A stretch of DNA of 64,000 bases from Daucus carota subsp. sativus. Its lineage: Eukaryota > Streptophyta > Magnoliopsida > Apiales > Apiaceae. Under the pieces are notes generated by a model. That model had not been told where the DNA came from, searched no databases, and was given only the letters and a program-made list of their open reading frames with translations. Where the stretch lies: contig NC_030387.2 in NCBI RefSeq assembly GCF_001625215.2, positions 1,578,501-1,642,500 of the forward strand, given 5' to 3'. Positions 48,131-61,257 of this stretch are shown one piece after another. The first letter of the stretch is position 1; each line of letters opens with the position of its first letter. The position numbers and the translations under genes are program-made.

Positions 48131-51000
48131 TAGTCCACTAATCCATCTTCATTAAATTAATTATTCAATTAAGTTTTAATTAATTTAATTAATTTCTAAT
48201 TAATTTTTGTTTCCCTCCTTTTACATACTCACGTATACTCAATGTCGTCAATAGTTTTGAATTATCTTTCGGGCCACCGGATTTGATTATTGCTTACTTC
48301 ACAGAGGATTAATATGGATAATCGTTTTTAAAATATATAAAACTAAATTTTCAATAAGAGAATCTTTTTTAACTAATTATAATTATATGCTAATGTCACA
48401 AGAAAATTGCCAAATAGACATTCATTAATAATAGTTCTTTCGTTTCATGTTATCGTTCATTTGAGTACCAATATCAACAGGGTGTTTTAAAGAAATTAAT
48501 TATTGATTTTTGCTTTTATTTTATAAAAATACAAAGAACGAGATTATAATATTAGTTGAAAGAAGTTGAAAACATAGTAAATGAAAGTGTATTTTATCTT
48601 TTTAAATGGCTTATGTGATAATAAAGTTTTCTAGAAAAGAATTTTTAGAAGAAATATGTATGTAATGAACAAAAATACAATGTCGCAACATAAATGTCAA
48701 AGAAAATGGCTAGTTACATTGAAATAATATTTTTGATGGAAAAATGTAAGAGTTATTTAATCCACAGCAAGCTAAGGCTGTGCATAGATAGAATGTTAGC
48801 AGAGTGAATTATATGATTAAGAAAATAATTTGGTAAAATAAAAATAGCAATAGTGAAGGGGCTACGAAAACAACTTCAACCGTACATATTTCTCGACCCT
48901 TTTGTGTCCATCAATTCGAAAAAATTAAATAATTTATATCGTGTCATTTCTTATTTTATTTTTGTAATCCTGTTAACAATGATCATTCTTAGTTCCACCC
49001 AATTTGCAATCCAGTTGTCGTGGCAGTCATTTTGCATTCCAGCAAGGTAGCTCTCTGACTATATTATCAGATATTCTAAGTTCATTGTTACAGTACTCTA
49101 TGCTGATCATGCAGTGAACATTTAAGCAAAACTGGGGAAACAGTGTCAATGTGTAGCCATCAGTAACCATTGTATAAATGAAATCGGAAAACATTAATCG
49201 TACGCAAAAACCTCATCCATTTTTATTGGAATTTATCTAGTCTCTGTAGTAGCTCATGCAGGTTCAGGTTGGTACAATATTTCTATCAAAACAACAATCT
49301 AATTATAGACCCTGTCGAGGTAAAGTTGGTCAACAATGAAGGCAAGATACTATGGAGGAAGATACAAAGTATGATGACATGCTTGTTTTTATGAAAATCT
49401 AAAAATATGCCACTGCAAAATTCTTGACTTAAATTGCAGAAAGATTTACAGCTTCACGTTGCTCCCAGTTTCTCCACGAAATGAACAAATGGCCCCAAGG
49501 AAAAATTAGTCAGACTCCACTTAATAACTGAAACAATGGCAGCAGAATCATTATTACAAAGTTAAATTTGGAAGCAAGGTCATGAATAATATGCTTAATT
49601 ATTATCCAATCCATATGCCAAATACTTAAAAGCTTAGAGAAAATATTGTAGAACTATCAAGTTCCATTAAAAATCTATAACAATGTAAAGAGGTCCAATA
49701 ATTTCAAGTCCACTCATATAATAAGATGATCTAATAAATCCTTCATGTATGTCAATCAATCCAGCCATGTTGTTCTTGCAAAAAATCCTTAATCAGTTAT
49801 CAGATTGTTATAGTCAGATAACTATAAGCACCACTATTACAAATAGTGTTAACATAAGAAATTCCTTGTAATGTTCTATAAATTCACCGGAATATATGTT
49901 AAGAGGTAAAACCAAAATTAGTTAAAATAAGATTATAAAGTTGACACAGAAGGCTACTCCATATATTAGTTGTTGTAAGCTCCAACCCTTATGTATTGAC
50001 TTTTGTTTCCAGGACAATGCACGTCGTGCCCCCTACCATCTAGTAATATCATTAATGAAAATCTCAAGAATTTCAGACAACAATTAATGTTATAATACAT
50101 GAGAATGGAAAGAAGATTGTCCCTAAAAAAAAGGTTCTTTTTAGGACTTCTAAAATTTAGCATGCGTAGAGGATCTGAAACTTACGGCCCACTTTAAGAT
50201 GCATATAGATATTAATGTCAAGTAGCTTTCTATACTTGGTTCCCTAAATGACTTATTTCCATATGGTTTGCCATCTTCGCATTCCAATTTGATATTTCAA
50301 TCTCCATTCATAATTTACTGTTCATATATACTACGTGATCCATGTGCAACACTGCAATTGCAATTAACCAATGCAAGATGATGTCAATTGTCACATTGGA
50401 ATTGCAAATGTAAGCCGTTTGGGACTAGCGTTACTATTGCCTACTAAACCTGTTCTATTGCAGCTCAAGTTACAGAGTTTATTCTCAGGCAGCTATTTCA
50501 TATTCACATGTAGAAGTAGCCTAGTGATGCATATACTACATACAAACAATTGGCCCGCGTATGACTATGCTTGATTGTCTGGATGCCAGATGTACATAAT
50601 CTACCAACTGTCCAACCCAAGTAATGCAGTAAATTCAGTACGTTGAAACATGATATGCAACTAAATTTGTTCTTACTTCACACTTAAACATGTATTACTG
50701 AGTACTGACAAGGAAAGTACTGTAGCAACTCTTGTTCCTGCATGCTCTTTGTCAAGTAAAACAGTAAAAGGCTACCTCTAAATTATATTGCCATGGAAAG
50801 TCTATTTATTAAGATACAAACAATCCTATGTTAAGAAACATTGCGTAACAAATAAAAAATTTAATCATATTATCTAACATTTGAGTTGATTAAAAAAGAT
50901 GGATAAAGTGGTCAAGAAGACAAAAAATTAGAACACTTCAAATATGCAGGTATCAACATTAAGAAATAAAAAAAACAAAAACATTAGAGACGGAGAGTAT
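48131..51000. other. AT-rich spacer without recognised genes
   Basis: No convincing coding exons, RNA genes or defined mobile elements were seen. The right part includes the ClpP2 3' UTR. Confidence 0.4.
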
Positions 51001-51016
51001 TTTCAATCTTGCCTTT

Positions 51017-52442
51017 TTAAGTTGATGTTTTATCTTTGCCTTCAGTCCTAACAGCATCAGTGACTAGAGCCATTGGCCTCTCATCTACGACCTCATCAAT
51101 AATTCCAAATTCTTTCGCCTCTTCTGGAGTCATAAAATAATCCCGGTCCATGTTTTTCTGAATTACTTCAATAGGTTGTCCTGTATGCTTTACATACAGT
51201 GTATTTAGTGCATCCCAAATCCGGACAATTTCTTTGGTGTGAATGGTTATGTCTTTAGCCTGTCCACTATACCCACCTGATGGCTGATGAATCATAACTC
51301 TGGCATTAGGAAGAGACCTCCTCTCACCCTTTGCACCAGCAGCTAAGAGAAGGGAACCCATTGAAGCAGCTTGACCAATGCATATTGTACTGATTGGAGA
51401 TCGAATATACTGCATTGTATCGTATATTGCAAGACCTACAATATAAAAAGTACAATGAGAAGTATGGAAAAGCACTGTGCTGATCCTGCCTCATCAATGG
51501 AAAAAATAATATTGGAACACATCATCAGTGTTTCGGCTAAACATAGAAGGATAAGTATACAAGGTCATAATAGAAAGTAATTTTGCAAATACTGCATAGT
51601 AAACAAATAAGTTCAGCTGAAAATCTAAAAACAGCTTCCCGAAAAGTCGAAAACATTCCTCATGCATTTTTATCGATCTCCACACAACCTTCATCGATGC
51701 TAGCTAACGTGAATATACATAAAACAAAAATTCCATATTCTTCTTAGATTCAAGCATAAATCATATAAAATACATAAAGTTTTTAATCTCTTAAAGTACG
51801 TTACTACACTAAGTTTGTCCAGAAGCAGCGTATGGGAACAGTGGAACAAGATTAAAATTTAAAAGTATAAACTCATCATTTCTGAAACATTTCAATTATA
51901 ACTCCAATACAGTCCGCAAGCTCAAACTAACCCTCATTCCTTCCGATTCACAAATAAAGCTTCCAATCAAACATTTATAACTCCGTTACAACAATACTTT
52001 AAACAATCAATAGTTATTTATTTTTTAAAACATAAGATACAATGACCTAATTAAATCAAAATGCACAAACAATAATTAACAAACTAATAAAATTAATTTG
52101 TCTGTGTAGAATTTTTCGAGATTTTCGACCTGCTGTGACCGCGCCACCGGGGGAGTTGATGTACATATGAATCGGCTTGGACGGATTCTCCGATTCAAGG
52201 AAAAGCAGTTGCGCAACTACGACGTGCGAAGTGTCGTCAGAGATAGGACCGTTTATGTACACTATTCGCTCCTTGAGGAGACGAGAGAAGATGTCGTAAG
52301 CTCTTTCTCCTCGAGATGAGTGCTCAATCACCATCGGAATATAACATCTCCGGTGAGTGAAGGTGGATGTGTGGCCGCCGGTGATTGTTTTCCCGATTCC
52401 GGCGCTGACGTGGCACAGACTCCGAGAAATGAGGCTTCGCAT
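51017..52442 (-). CDS. CLPP2: Mitochondrial ClpP2 protease subunit
   Basis: Exons 52442-52130 and 51435-51017 give 243 aa. This is the proteolytic subunit of the mitochondrial Clp complex, which degrades unfolded matrix proteins with ClpX. The Ser-His-Asp triad is visible: S129 in GQAASMGS, H154 in MIHQPSGG and D203 in MDRDYFM, with the usual ClpP spacings (25 and 49 residues). An N-terminal stretch rich in Arg, Ser and Thr before [18 protein letters not shown] looks like a mitochondrial transit peptide. Length matches plant CLPP2 (about 240 aa), and the single intron splits the Gly codon after AVTA. Everything needed for activity is present. Confidence 0.95.
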
Positions 52443-52617
52443 GGTGTGTAGGAAGTGTGCGAGTTGTTAACAGTGGTGGATAATTGTTAGGGTTTATGTT
52501 GTGACACCGCCAGGGGACTCGTAAAGTGGTGATTCTAAAATGGCCTCGTTTCTTTTGTTAATATTACGATAAGAAATGTGTTCATATGTAATTAATTCAT
52601 TGTATTTGAATATTGTA

Positions 52618-52857
52618 CTCCCTCTATCCCTCTCATCTCTTTACTGTTACAGCGTTTTCACTGTTCGGCGCGCATTTTAAGACGCATATAAAACATACTT
52701 CAATAACTTATTTTTGAAATTTTCCTTTTCTATACATCAAATTCTTATTCAGAAGAAAAAAAAGTTAAAATAATTTATCGAACTACGTTTTACGAGAGCA
52801 TTAGAATGTATGCCGAGCTCCCGTTCCCAATGTAAACAAATGAGGAGACAAACGGAG
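52618..52857. mobile_element. Stowaway-type MITE upstream of ClpP2
   Basis: CTCCCTCTATCCC on the left and CTCCGTTTGTCTCC (right, reverse-complemented), with TA on both sides, give a 240-bp element. It starts about 175 bp upstream of the ClpP2 start codon, within probable promoter sequence. It is related to 26698-26948. Confidence 0.75.
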
Positions 52858-53156
52858 TATATGTTTTTCAAAAATAAAAATATCATATTAACTCGTTTCA
52901 ATTTGGTGCAAAGAGGTGAGTAGTATTTTCTTAAGATCATCAACCAACTAACCCTTTTATCTTTGTATTCGATTATTTGTTTTAGCTCTTTTTTGTTTCA
53001 TAATGAGATCGTAATTAACTGTTCAGGAGTTTAGCTGGACTGGGTTGGGTTTCAACAATTTATTAAATTCTTCATTTTCCGTCAAAACTATCATTTTACC
53101 ATTAAATTACTAAAAAATAATAAATGAAATTTGAATGATGACATGAGATATTTTAA

Positions 53157-53384
53157 GGGGCCGTTTGGGTTAGCTTAAAAGAAGTGATTTTTTGCTTAAA
53201 TCGAAGAAGTGGAGTAGAAGTGAGAAGTAAATAAGTTAATAAAGTGTTTGGAAAAGAAGCAGAAGCTGTGAAGGAGAAGCTAGCATTCTCAGCTTCTTAA
53301 AAGTGCTTCTACTTCTTTACACAAACGGGTTAAAGAAAAATAGAAGCCAGAAGCAGAAGTCGATTCTGCTTCCCAAACAGGCCC
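53157..53384. mobile_element. PIF/Harbinger-type (Tourist-like) MITE
   Basis: The left end GGGGCCGTTTGGG and reverse-complemented right end GGGCCTGTTTGGG form the terminal repeats. The 3-bp target TAA flanks both sides (53154-53156 and 53385-53387). The interior is rich in AGAAGC/GCTTCT motifs. Confidence 0.75.
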
Positions 53385-53511
53385 TAAGACTGCACAACTT
53401 TCCGATGTAGATAAGAAAACTCAAGCTCATAAAAATAACAAATCAAAATTGATAGGATGACATAGAAATTTTGAAGATTGCACAACTTTACGACTTCGAT
53501 TTTTTTTTATG

Positions 53512-53690
53512 ATGTGCTCATGGACACACAATTAGTACAAAATTTGATAAATTTCTCTTGTTATTATTGACTTACACTCTTTAATAATGATGGACCCCTG
53601 AATTTACAATAACCACACCAATCAATAATATTCAAATTCATAGATTTTAATGCTTAGTATCAAACTATCTGCTCATGACACACGCTAGAC
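53512..53690. repeat. TGTGCTCATG-family repeat, copy 2
   Basis: It begins ATGATGTGCTCATGGACACA and ends near GACACACGCTAGACAAACC, matching the motifs bounding 43028-43200. No coding content. Confidence 0.4.
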
Positions 53691-54138
53691 AAACCTTGCA
53701 ACTTTTCTACCTAGACCTCTAAAGTAGCTCAGACCTAGTTTGTCACTAAAATTCGTCAAAGTCCTTCAAAAATAAGGTTATAATCCAATGGACATCTGAT
53801 GCGGTTAAGTCCTTCAAAACTGAAGTCAAATACGCCCCCATAACTGATCAGGTGCTTAATCTATAATTTGCATATTTATCATCGATTTCTTTGTTTACAA
53901 AGAAGCAAGAGAATTGCCTTGAAATACCCAAAACCTTTTATCCAATGGGATTGACACCAAATATGCAAATCAATTAGTACAACTATAGGTGCAAAACAAT
54001 AAACATATGACTGCTGATCTTCATAATAACAAACCAGATACAGTTGTAATGAAGTCACAGTAGCCAACATTGGAACTAAGAGTATTCTGCTTAAACACTG
54101 GCAGCATCCAGGTAGAAAGTTGCAACCGCTGCAGTCTT

Positions 54139-55786
<1,648 letters not shown>

Positions 55787-55859
55787 GGCTGATCACTTGA
55801 TTGTTGCCGCCGAAACGAGTGCAAAGTAATCGCGATATGATTTGTGCAAGCTGTTGCAA

Positions 55860-55941
55860 TAAACTAGGGTTAGGTTTTGAATGGGCTTTCGGAGTTCAGT
55901 GTGGGTATTTCATTTGGGCCTGGAATGAGAGACACGGAGAA
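55860..55941 (-). promoter_or_regulatory. eL42 proximal promoter (telo-box-like and site II-like motifs)
   Basis: On the minus strand, AACCTAACCCTAG (complement of about 55863-55875) resembles a telo-box. AGCCCA (about 55881-55886) and AGGCCCA (about 55914-55920) are site II-like motifs. This pair is typical of plant ribosomal protein promoters. The retrotransposon ends only about 25 bp beyond the distal motif, so everything further upstream was displaced by 5 kb. Confidence 0.55.
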
Positions 55942-55946
55942 AAGAA

Positions 55947-56151
55947 TGTCAAGAGCGGGAATAGTGGTTAGTTGTTAAGAATCAGTTGGAATAGAATCTA
56001 GAATCAGCTATAAAGTCCATAAGCTGATAGGTAGAAAGTAGCTTGTGTTTTGATACAATTCTCTCTGTTCTTGTTTGTAGAACAGTTCTATTCTTCCTCC
56101 CTTTCTTGTATTCTCAGTATTCTTAGTGGAATTCTACGTTTTATCGTTACA
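55947..56151 (+). repeat. Left LTR
   Basis: 205 bp, TG..CA ends, near-identical to the right LTR. Confidence 0.95.
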
Positions 56152-56153
56152 AG

Positions 56154-56167
56154 TGGTATCAGATCGG
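56154..56167 (+). other. Primer-binding site (initiator tRNA-Met type)
   Basis: TGGTATCAGA begins two bases after the left LTR and matches the usual complement of the 3' end of initiator methionine tRNA. Confidence 0.85.
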
Positions 56168-56182
56168 TACGATTTTCAGGCG

Positions 56183-59100
56183 ATGGCTTCCAGCACTCGT
56201 TCTCGATCGTCGGAAGATCAATGGAGAGATTTCGATAATCGACTCAACGAAATGAACAATTCTTGTCATCGGTTGATTGAGTCCAGCAATGCTTCGTTGG
56301 AAACCAAGATTATCGATAAAATTGAGCAGTTGGTTTCATTGGTAACTAAGTGTGATGCAAAGATTGAGTCATACAATGCTACAATGAACGATCGTATTAA
56401 GCAGCAAATGACGGGGATCTTGAAAGGTCCAGGGTTTGAGAGAATAGTTTCAAGGGATGGGGAAAGATTGGTGGACAGGACACCATTGTTGCCATCACCA
56501 GAGGGCCATAATCGCAGGGAAAATGAGAATTTGGGGTCGGCTGAAAGGATGGGACGAGATCGTGGTAATAGAAATGTGTTGCAGCAACCAAGAATCGAAC
56601 TCAGTTGTTTTCAAGATGATGATCCGAGAAGTTGGATACGAAAATGCAACAAGTTCTTTCAAGTTCACCAGGTTAGTGATCTGCACAAGTTAGAATATGT
56701 AGAAATGTTTCTTGATGGCAAAGCTGATGTATGGTTTCAGAGTTTTAAGTTGGGAAAAGGGAGTATTTCTTGGGATGATTTTTGTGAGGCTTTCACAAAA
56801 AGGTTTGGGAGGAAAGGGGGATTAGATGAACAAGAAGAGTTCAATAAATTGACACAAGTAGGAACTGTGTTGGAATATGTGGAGAAATTTGAGGAGCTAA
56901 AATCTGTGTTACTCTGTAGGAACTCTCAATTAGATGAGAAGTATTTCATTTCCAGTTTTGTTTCGGGGTTGAAAGCAGAACTCAAACCTATGGTTAGGTT
57001 AATGAAACCAAAGAATTTGTTGGATGCAATGGAGATTGCTCAGTATCAGGAACAAACAATTGAGGTCATGGTGAGAAAACATGAAATCAAGAAGACAGTT
57101 AGTAACATCAATGTCAGGTGGAATGCTAATGAGAAAAAGGGGGAGGCAAAGGTGATAGAGGAAAAGAAAGAAGGGAGTATCAAGGATAATTTCAAGAAAA
57201 TAACTCCTGAGGAATTTCAATATAGAAGAAATAATCATTTGTGTTACAAATGTGGGGATAAATTTAGTCAAGGTCACCAGTGCAAGAACCAACAGTATAC
57301 TTTTATGCTGTTAGAAGAAGGAGAAAAAGATGAGTTGGAAGAGGTTTTGGAAGAGGATAGAGAGGGTACTGTTACAGAAGTATCTTTGAATGCTTTATCA
57401 GAAAAGATGGTGAGAAAAACAATAACATTGGAGGGTTTTATTCAAGGTAATAGAGTGTTGATGTTGACTGATACTGGAAGTTCCCTTAGCTTCATTGACA
57501 GTAAGATGGCAGAAAAAGTGGGTTTGCAAAAAAAGGAATGTAATGCTATTAAGGTCAAATTGGCTGATGGAAGAACAGTGACCAGCTCTTTCTATATTCC
57601 TAAGGTCAAATGGAGAATTGACCAGTATGAATTTGTGTTTGATTTAAGGGTAATAGATATTGCAGGGTGGGATATGATAATAGGGGTAGACTGGTTGGAA
57701 CAATACAGTCCTATTATGTTTGATTTCAAGAAACTATTCTTGAAACTAAATGCAGATTCTGAGGATCAAAATCAGATGGTATTACATGGTAGGGTGGAGT
57801 CAGCAACTCTGCAGTTGGTGAGAGGAAAGGAGTTGCAAGTAATGAATAAGAAACTGGTACAGAAGGCTTTAAAAGAAAATGTGTTTGCTACAGACAATTT
57901 AGAGAAAGCTCCAGGTCACATTTCTGAGATTTTGCAGAAGTTTGCAAAAGTATTTGAGGTGCCAGTTGGTTTACCACCTAACAGGAATGTGGACCATGAG
58001 ATTCCACTGGTACAGGGATCTGTGCCTTTTAAAATGAAGCCTTATAGGTATCCACATTCACAAAAGACAGAAATTGAAGAACAAGTGCAACAGATGTTGG
58101 AAAGTGGGACTATTAAGCCAAGTAATAGTCCTTTTGCTTCTCCTGTTATTTTAGTAAGAAAGAAGGATGATTCTTGGAGGTTCTGTGTAGATTATAGGCA
58201 TTTAAACAAGCTCACAATTAAGGATAAGTTTCCTATTCCTAATATTGATGAGTTATTAGATGAGTTACATGGAGCCAGTGTGTTTTCAAAATTAGACCTA
58301 AGATCAGGTTATCATCAAATTTTGGTGAAGCCTACTGATACTTACAAGACTGCATTTCAGACTCACCATGGACATTTTGAGTTTGTTGTGATGCCATTTG
58401 GGTTAACTAATGCCCCTGCAACATTTCAAGGTCTCATGAATCAGGTTTTTCAGAGCATGTTGAGGAAGTTTGTGTTGGTATTCTTTGATGATATTTTGAT
58501 ATATAGTTCTACACTGGAATTGCATGAAAAACATTTAGAGGCAGTACTGGAATTATTGCAAGCAAATCAGCTTTATGCAAAGATGTCAAAGTGTAGTTTT
58601 GCTGTGGATTCAGTGGAGTATTTGGGGCATATGATTTCTGGAAAAGGGGTGAGCATGGACCCTGCAAAAATTGAGGGTATAATGAAATGGCCTATTCCAG
58701 ATTCTGTAAAAACCTTGAGAGGGTTCTTGGGATTGTCTGGGTATTATAGGAGGTTTATAAAAGGGTATGGTATCCTTACAAAACCTTTAACTGATTTGCT
58801 GAAAAAGGATGGATTCCAGTGGGGGCAAGAGGCCACTGCAGCATTTCAATTACTGAAGACTAAATTGTGTGAAGCTCCAGTTCTGGCCATGCCAAATTTT
58901 GAGGTTCCTTTTGTAGTGGAGACTGACGCTTGTGCTACAGGAATGGGTGCTGTGTTGATGCAAGAAGGTAAACCTATTTCCTATCTCAGTAAGGCCTTCA
59001 ACAAGAAAAATATGGGTTGTTCAGTATATGAAAAAGAATTGTTGGCTTTAGTGTTGGCTGTGACAAAGTGGAGGCATTATTTGGTTGGCCACCACTTCAT

Positions 59101-60739
59101 TATTAAAACAGATCATCAGTCACTGAAATATCTACTAGAGCAACCATTGCATACATCTTTACAATATAAATGGTTGTCTAAGATGCTGGGTATGGATTAT
59201 GAAATCCAGTATAAGAAAGGATGTGAGAATATAGCAGCAGATGCCTTATCTAGAGTGGTTCCAGAGCAGACTGCAGATATAAATTTGGCTGCTATCTCAG
59301 AACTGCAACCTATGTGGTTACAGCAAGTTGTAGAGAGCTATGAAGGGGATGAAGAGTGTCAGCTATTAATATCACAGATATTAATAGAACCTGGAAATAT
59401 TACTGATTATCAGTATGTTCAAGGAGTGTTAAAGAAAAAGGGCAAGATTTATTTGGGAAAAGGTGGAAACATAAGGAATCAAGTCATTGAGGCATTACAT
59501 AACTCAGCATTAGGAGGGCACTCTGGACAAACAGCATGTTTACAGCGTATTCAAATTGCATTTTTTTGGCCAAAAATGAAACAGGATGTGGTGGATTGGA
59601 TACAGAAGTGTGAGGTTTGCCAGAGGTATAAGAATGAGCATGTGATGTCTCCAGGATTATTGCAGCCACTACAGATTCCTAACAGTACTTGGAAACACAT
59701 ATCAATGGACTTTGTGGAAAAGTTGCCTTTATCAGAAGGAGCAGATACTGTACTAGTAGTGATCGATAGACTCTCCAAGTATGGTCACTTCATTCCTTTA
59801 AGTCATCCTTTCACAGCTGAAAAAGTGGCAACATTGTTTATGGACAATATCTTCAAATTACATGGTCTTCCAGACACTATTGTGTGTGACAGGGACAGGA
59901 TATTTACAAGCATATTTTGGAAGTCATTGTTCGAAAAGTTGGGGGTGACTTTAAACTTTTCGACAGCTTATCACCCTCAAAGTGATGGACAAACAGAGCG
60001 CTTGAATCAATGTTTAGAGTCCTATTTGAGGTGTTTTTCAGGAGACAGGCCGTGTAGCTGGAAAAAATGGTTAAGTATGGCAGAGTATTGGTATAATACG
60101 GGGTTTCATGCTAGCTTGGGAATTACTCCATATGAGGCGTTGTACGGTAACAAACCAGTACCCTTGAATCTGGGAACATTTCAGGACATGATTATTCCAG
60201 CAGCTCAGGATTTGTTGTTACAAAGAGAGAATGTGCTTAAACAACTCAAAGAGAATTTAACAAAGGCACAACAGCGAATGAAATATTATGCGGATCAAAA
60301 GAGATCAGAGAGGGTGTTTAAGCAAGGGGAGTGGGTGTTCCTGAAACTACAGCCATATAGACAGCATTCTGTGGCTGGCAGAGTATCATTTAAACTGTCA
60401 GCCAAGTTCTTTGGTCCGTTCCAAATAGAAGAAAAGATAGGAGAAGTGGCATACAAGTTGAAGTTACCAGCACATTCCAAAGCACACCCGGTATTTCACG
60501 TATCACTGCTCAAGAAATTCGTAGGAAATGTGCCAATTACTGTGGGAGATTTGCCAGATTATGACAGTGACGAAGTGCTGATCTTGAGTCCTGAAAAGGT
60601 TCTGCAGAGAAGACAGATTGAGAGGGGAGGGAAGCTTGTTAGCCAGTGGCTAGTAAAATGGAAAGATTTGGACATATCTGAAGCATCATGGGAGGACTAT
60701 AGTTTTATAACAAACCAGTTTCCGCAATTTAGAGCTTGA
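56183..60739 (+). CDS. Gag-pol polyprotein of the chromovirus
   Basis: One open frame of 1518 aa from the ATG at 56183 (MASSTRSRSSEDQW); an earlier in-frame ATG at 56126 lies inside the LTR and before the primer-binding site, so it is unlikely. Order: Gag (capsid region with FQDDDPRSWIRKCNKFFQVH), zinc knuckle CYKCGDKFSQGHQC at 354-367, aspartic protease with D430-T-G, reverse transcriptase with FFDDILIYS (D769, D770), RNase H (TDACATGMGA, TDHQSLKYL, ADALSR), integrase with an HHCC finger (ending CEVCQRYK) and DDE triad D1176, D1236, E1272 (35 residues between the last two), and a C-terminal chromodomain-like region (SQWLVKWKDLDISEASWED). RNase H before integrase identifies Ty3/gypsy. No stops or frameshifts; all catalytic residues are present. 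Confidence 0.95.
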   Translation: MASSTRSRSSEDQWRDFDNRLNEMNNSCHRLIESSNASLETKIIDKIEQLVSLVTKCDAKIESYNATMNDRIKQQMTGILKGPGFERIVSRDGERLVDRTPLLPSPEGHNRRENENLGSAERMGRDRGNRNVLQQPRIELSCFQDDDPRSWIRKCNKFFQVHQVSDLHKLEYVEMFLDGKADVWFQSFKLGKGSISWDDFCEAFTKRFGRKGGLDEQEEFNKLTQVGTVLEYVEKFEELKSVLLCRNSQLDEKYFISSFVSGLKAELKPMVRLMKPKNLLDAMEIAQYQEQTIEVMVRKHEIKKTVSNINVRWNANEKKGEAKVIEEKKEGSIKDNFKKITPEEFQYRRNNHLCYKCGDKFSQGHQCKNQQYTFMLLEEGEKDELEEVLEEDREGTVTEVSLNALSEKMVRKTITLEGFIQGNRVLMLTDTGSSLSFIDSKMAEKVGLQKKECNAIKVKLADGRTVTSSFYIPKVKWRIDQYEFVFDLRVIDIAGWDMIIGVDWLEQYSPIMFDFKKLFLKLNADSEDQNQMVLHGRVESATLQLVRGKELQVMNKKLVQKALKENVFATDNLEKAPGHISEILQKFAKVFEVPVGLPPNRNVDHEIPLVQGSVPFKMKPYRYPHSQKTEIEEQVQQMLESGTIKPSNSPFASPVILVRKKDDSWRFCVDYRHLNKLTIKDKFPIPNIDELLDELHGASVFSKLDLRSGYHQILVKPTDTYKTAFQTHHGHFEFVVMPFGLTNAPATFQGLMNQVFQSMLRKFVLVFFDDILIYSSTLELHEKHLEAVLELLQANQLYAKMSKCSFAVDSVEYLGHMISGKGVSMDPAKIEGIMKWPIPDSVKTLRGFLGLSGYYRRFIKGYGILTKPLTDLLKKDGFQWGQEATAAFQLLKTKLCEAPVLAMPNFEVPFVVETDACATGMGAVLMQEGKPISYLSKAFNKKNMGCSVYEKELLALVLAVTKWRHYLVGHHFIIKTDHQSLKYLLEQPLHTSLQYKWLSKMLGMDYEIQYKKGCENIAADALSRVVPEQTADINLAAISELQPMWLQQVVESYEGDEECQLLISQILIEPGNITDYQYVQGVLKKKGKIYLGKGGNIRNQVIEALHNSALGGHSGQTACLQRIQIAFFWPKMKQDVVDWIQKCEVCQRYKNEHVMSPGLLQPLQIPNSTWKHISMDFVEKLPLSEGADTVLVVIDRLSKYGHFIPLSHPFTAEKVATLFMDNIFKLHGLPDTIVCDRDRIFTSIFWKSLFEKLGVTLNFSTAYHPQSDGQTERLNQCLESYLRCFSGDRPCSWKKWLSMAEYWYNTGFHASLGITPYEALYGNKPVPLNLGTFQDMIIPAAQDLLLQRENVLKQLKENLTKAQQRMKYYADQKRSERVFKQGEWVFLKLQPYRQHSVAGRVSFKLSAKFFGPFQIEEKIGEVAYKLKLPAHSKAHPVFHVSLLKKFVGNVPITVGDLPDYDSDEVLILSPEKVLQRRQIERGGKLVSQWLVKWKDLDISEASWEDYSFITNQFPQFRA

Positions 60740-60768
60740 GGACAAGCTCGTCTTTATGGGGGATCGAT

Positions 60769-60973
60769 TGTCAAGAGCGGGAATAGTGGTTAGTTGTTAA
60801 GAATCAGTTGGAATAGAATCTAGAATCAGCTATAAAGTCCATAAGCTGATAGGTAGAAAGTAGCTTGTGTTTTGATACAATTTTCTCTGTTCTTGTTTGT
60901 AGAACACTTCTATTCTTCCTCCCTTTCTTGTATTCTCAGTATTCTTAGTGGAATTCTACGTTTTATCGTTACA
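60769..60973 (+). repeat. Right LTR
   Basis: 205 bp. It differs from the left LTR by one C/T and one G/C change by eye. It is preceded by a short purine-rich ATGGGGGAT tract (about 60756-60764) as a possible polypurine primer. Confidence 0.95.
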
Positions 60974-61257
60974 AAGAACCGTATTTTCATAAACATAAAC
61001 AAAATTATCAAAATGGCCCTGGCCCAAATAAATAGTACTCTTGACTTCTTTTTTTGACTATGTCTAAAATTATTGTTTTTATTTTTCTTATGAATTATTT
61101 TAGCTTATCTATTTTTGTCCTTTCCCTTATTTAACATTACTTTATACATTTTTTCGTACCTAATTCTAGTATAAAAAAATCGATGGAATAGAAAAAGCAA
61201 TGATATTTGGACTTGTGATTTTAGAAAAATAAATAAAATCATGATAATTAAGATTAG

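Larger units (their letters stand above)
55947..60973 (+). mobile_element. Full-length Ty3/gypsy chromovirus retrotransposon
   Basis: Two 205-bp LTRs (55947-56151 and 60769-60973) start TGTCAAGAGC and end CGTTACA. They differ at two positions by eye (about 99% identical). A perfect 5-bp target duplication AAGAA flanks the element (55942-55946 and 60974-60978). A primer-binding site and one uninterrupted gag-pol frame lie between. Short LTRs, 5-kb size and a C-terminal chromodomain suggest the Reina-like branch of chromoviruses, but the clade needs a tree. The element appears structurally complete. Confidence 0.95.

Noticed and set aside
56126..56182. Upstream start for gag-pol inside the LTR
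   Set aside because: It precedes the primer-binding site and lies in the LTR; the ATG at 56183 is the sensible start.
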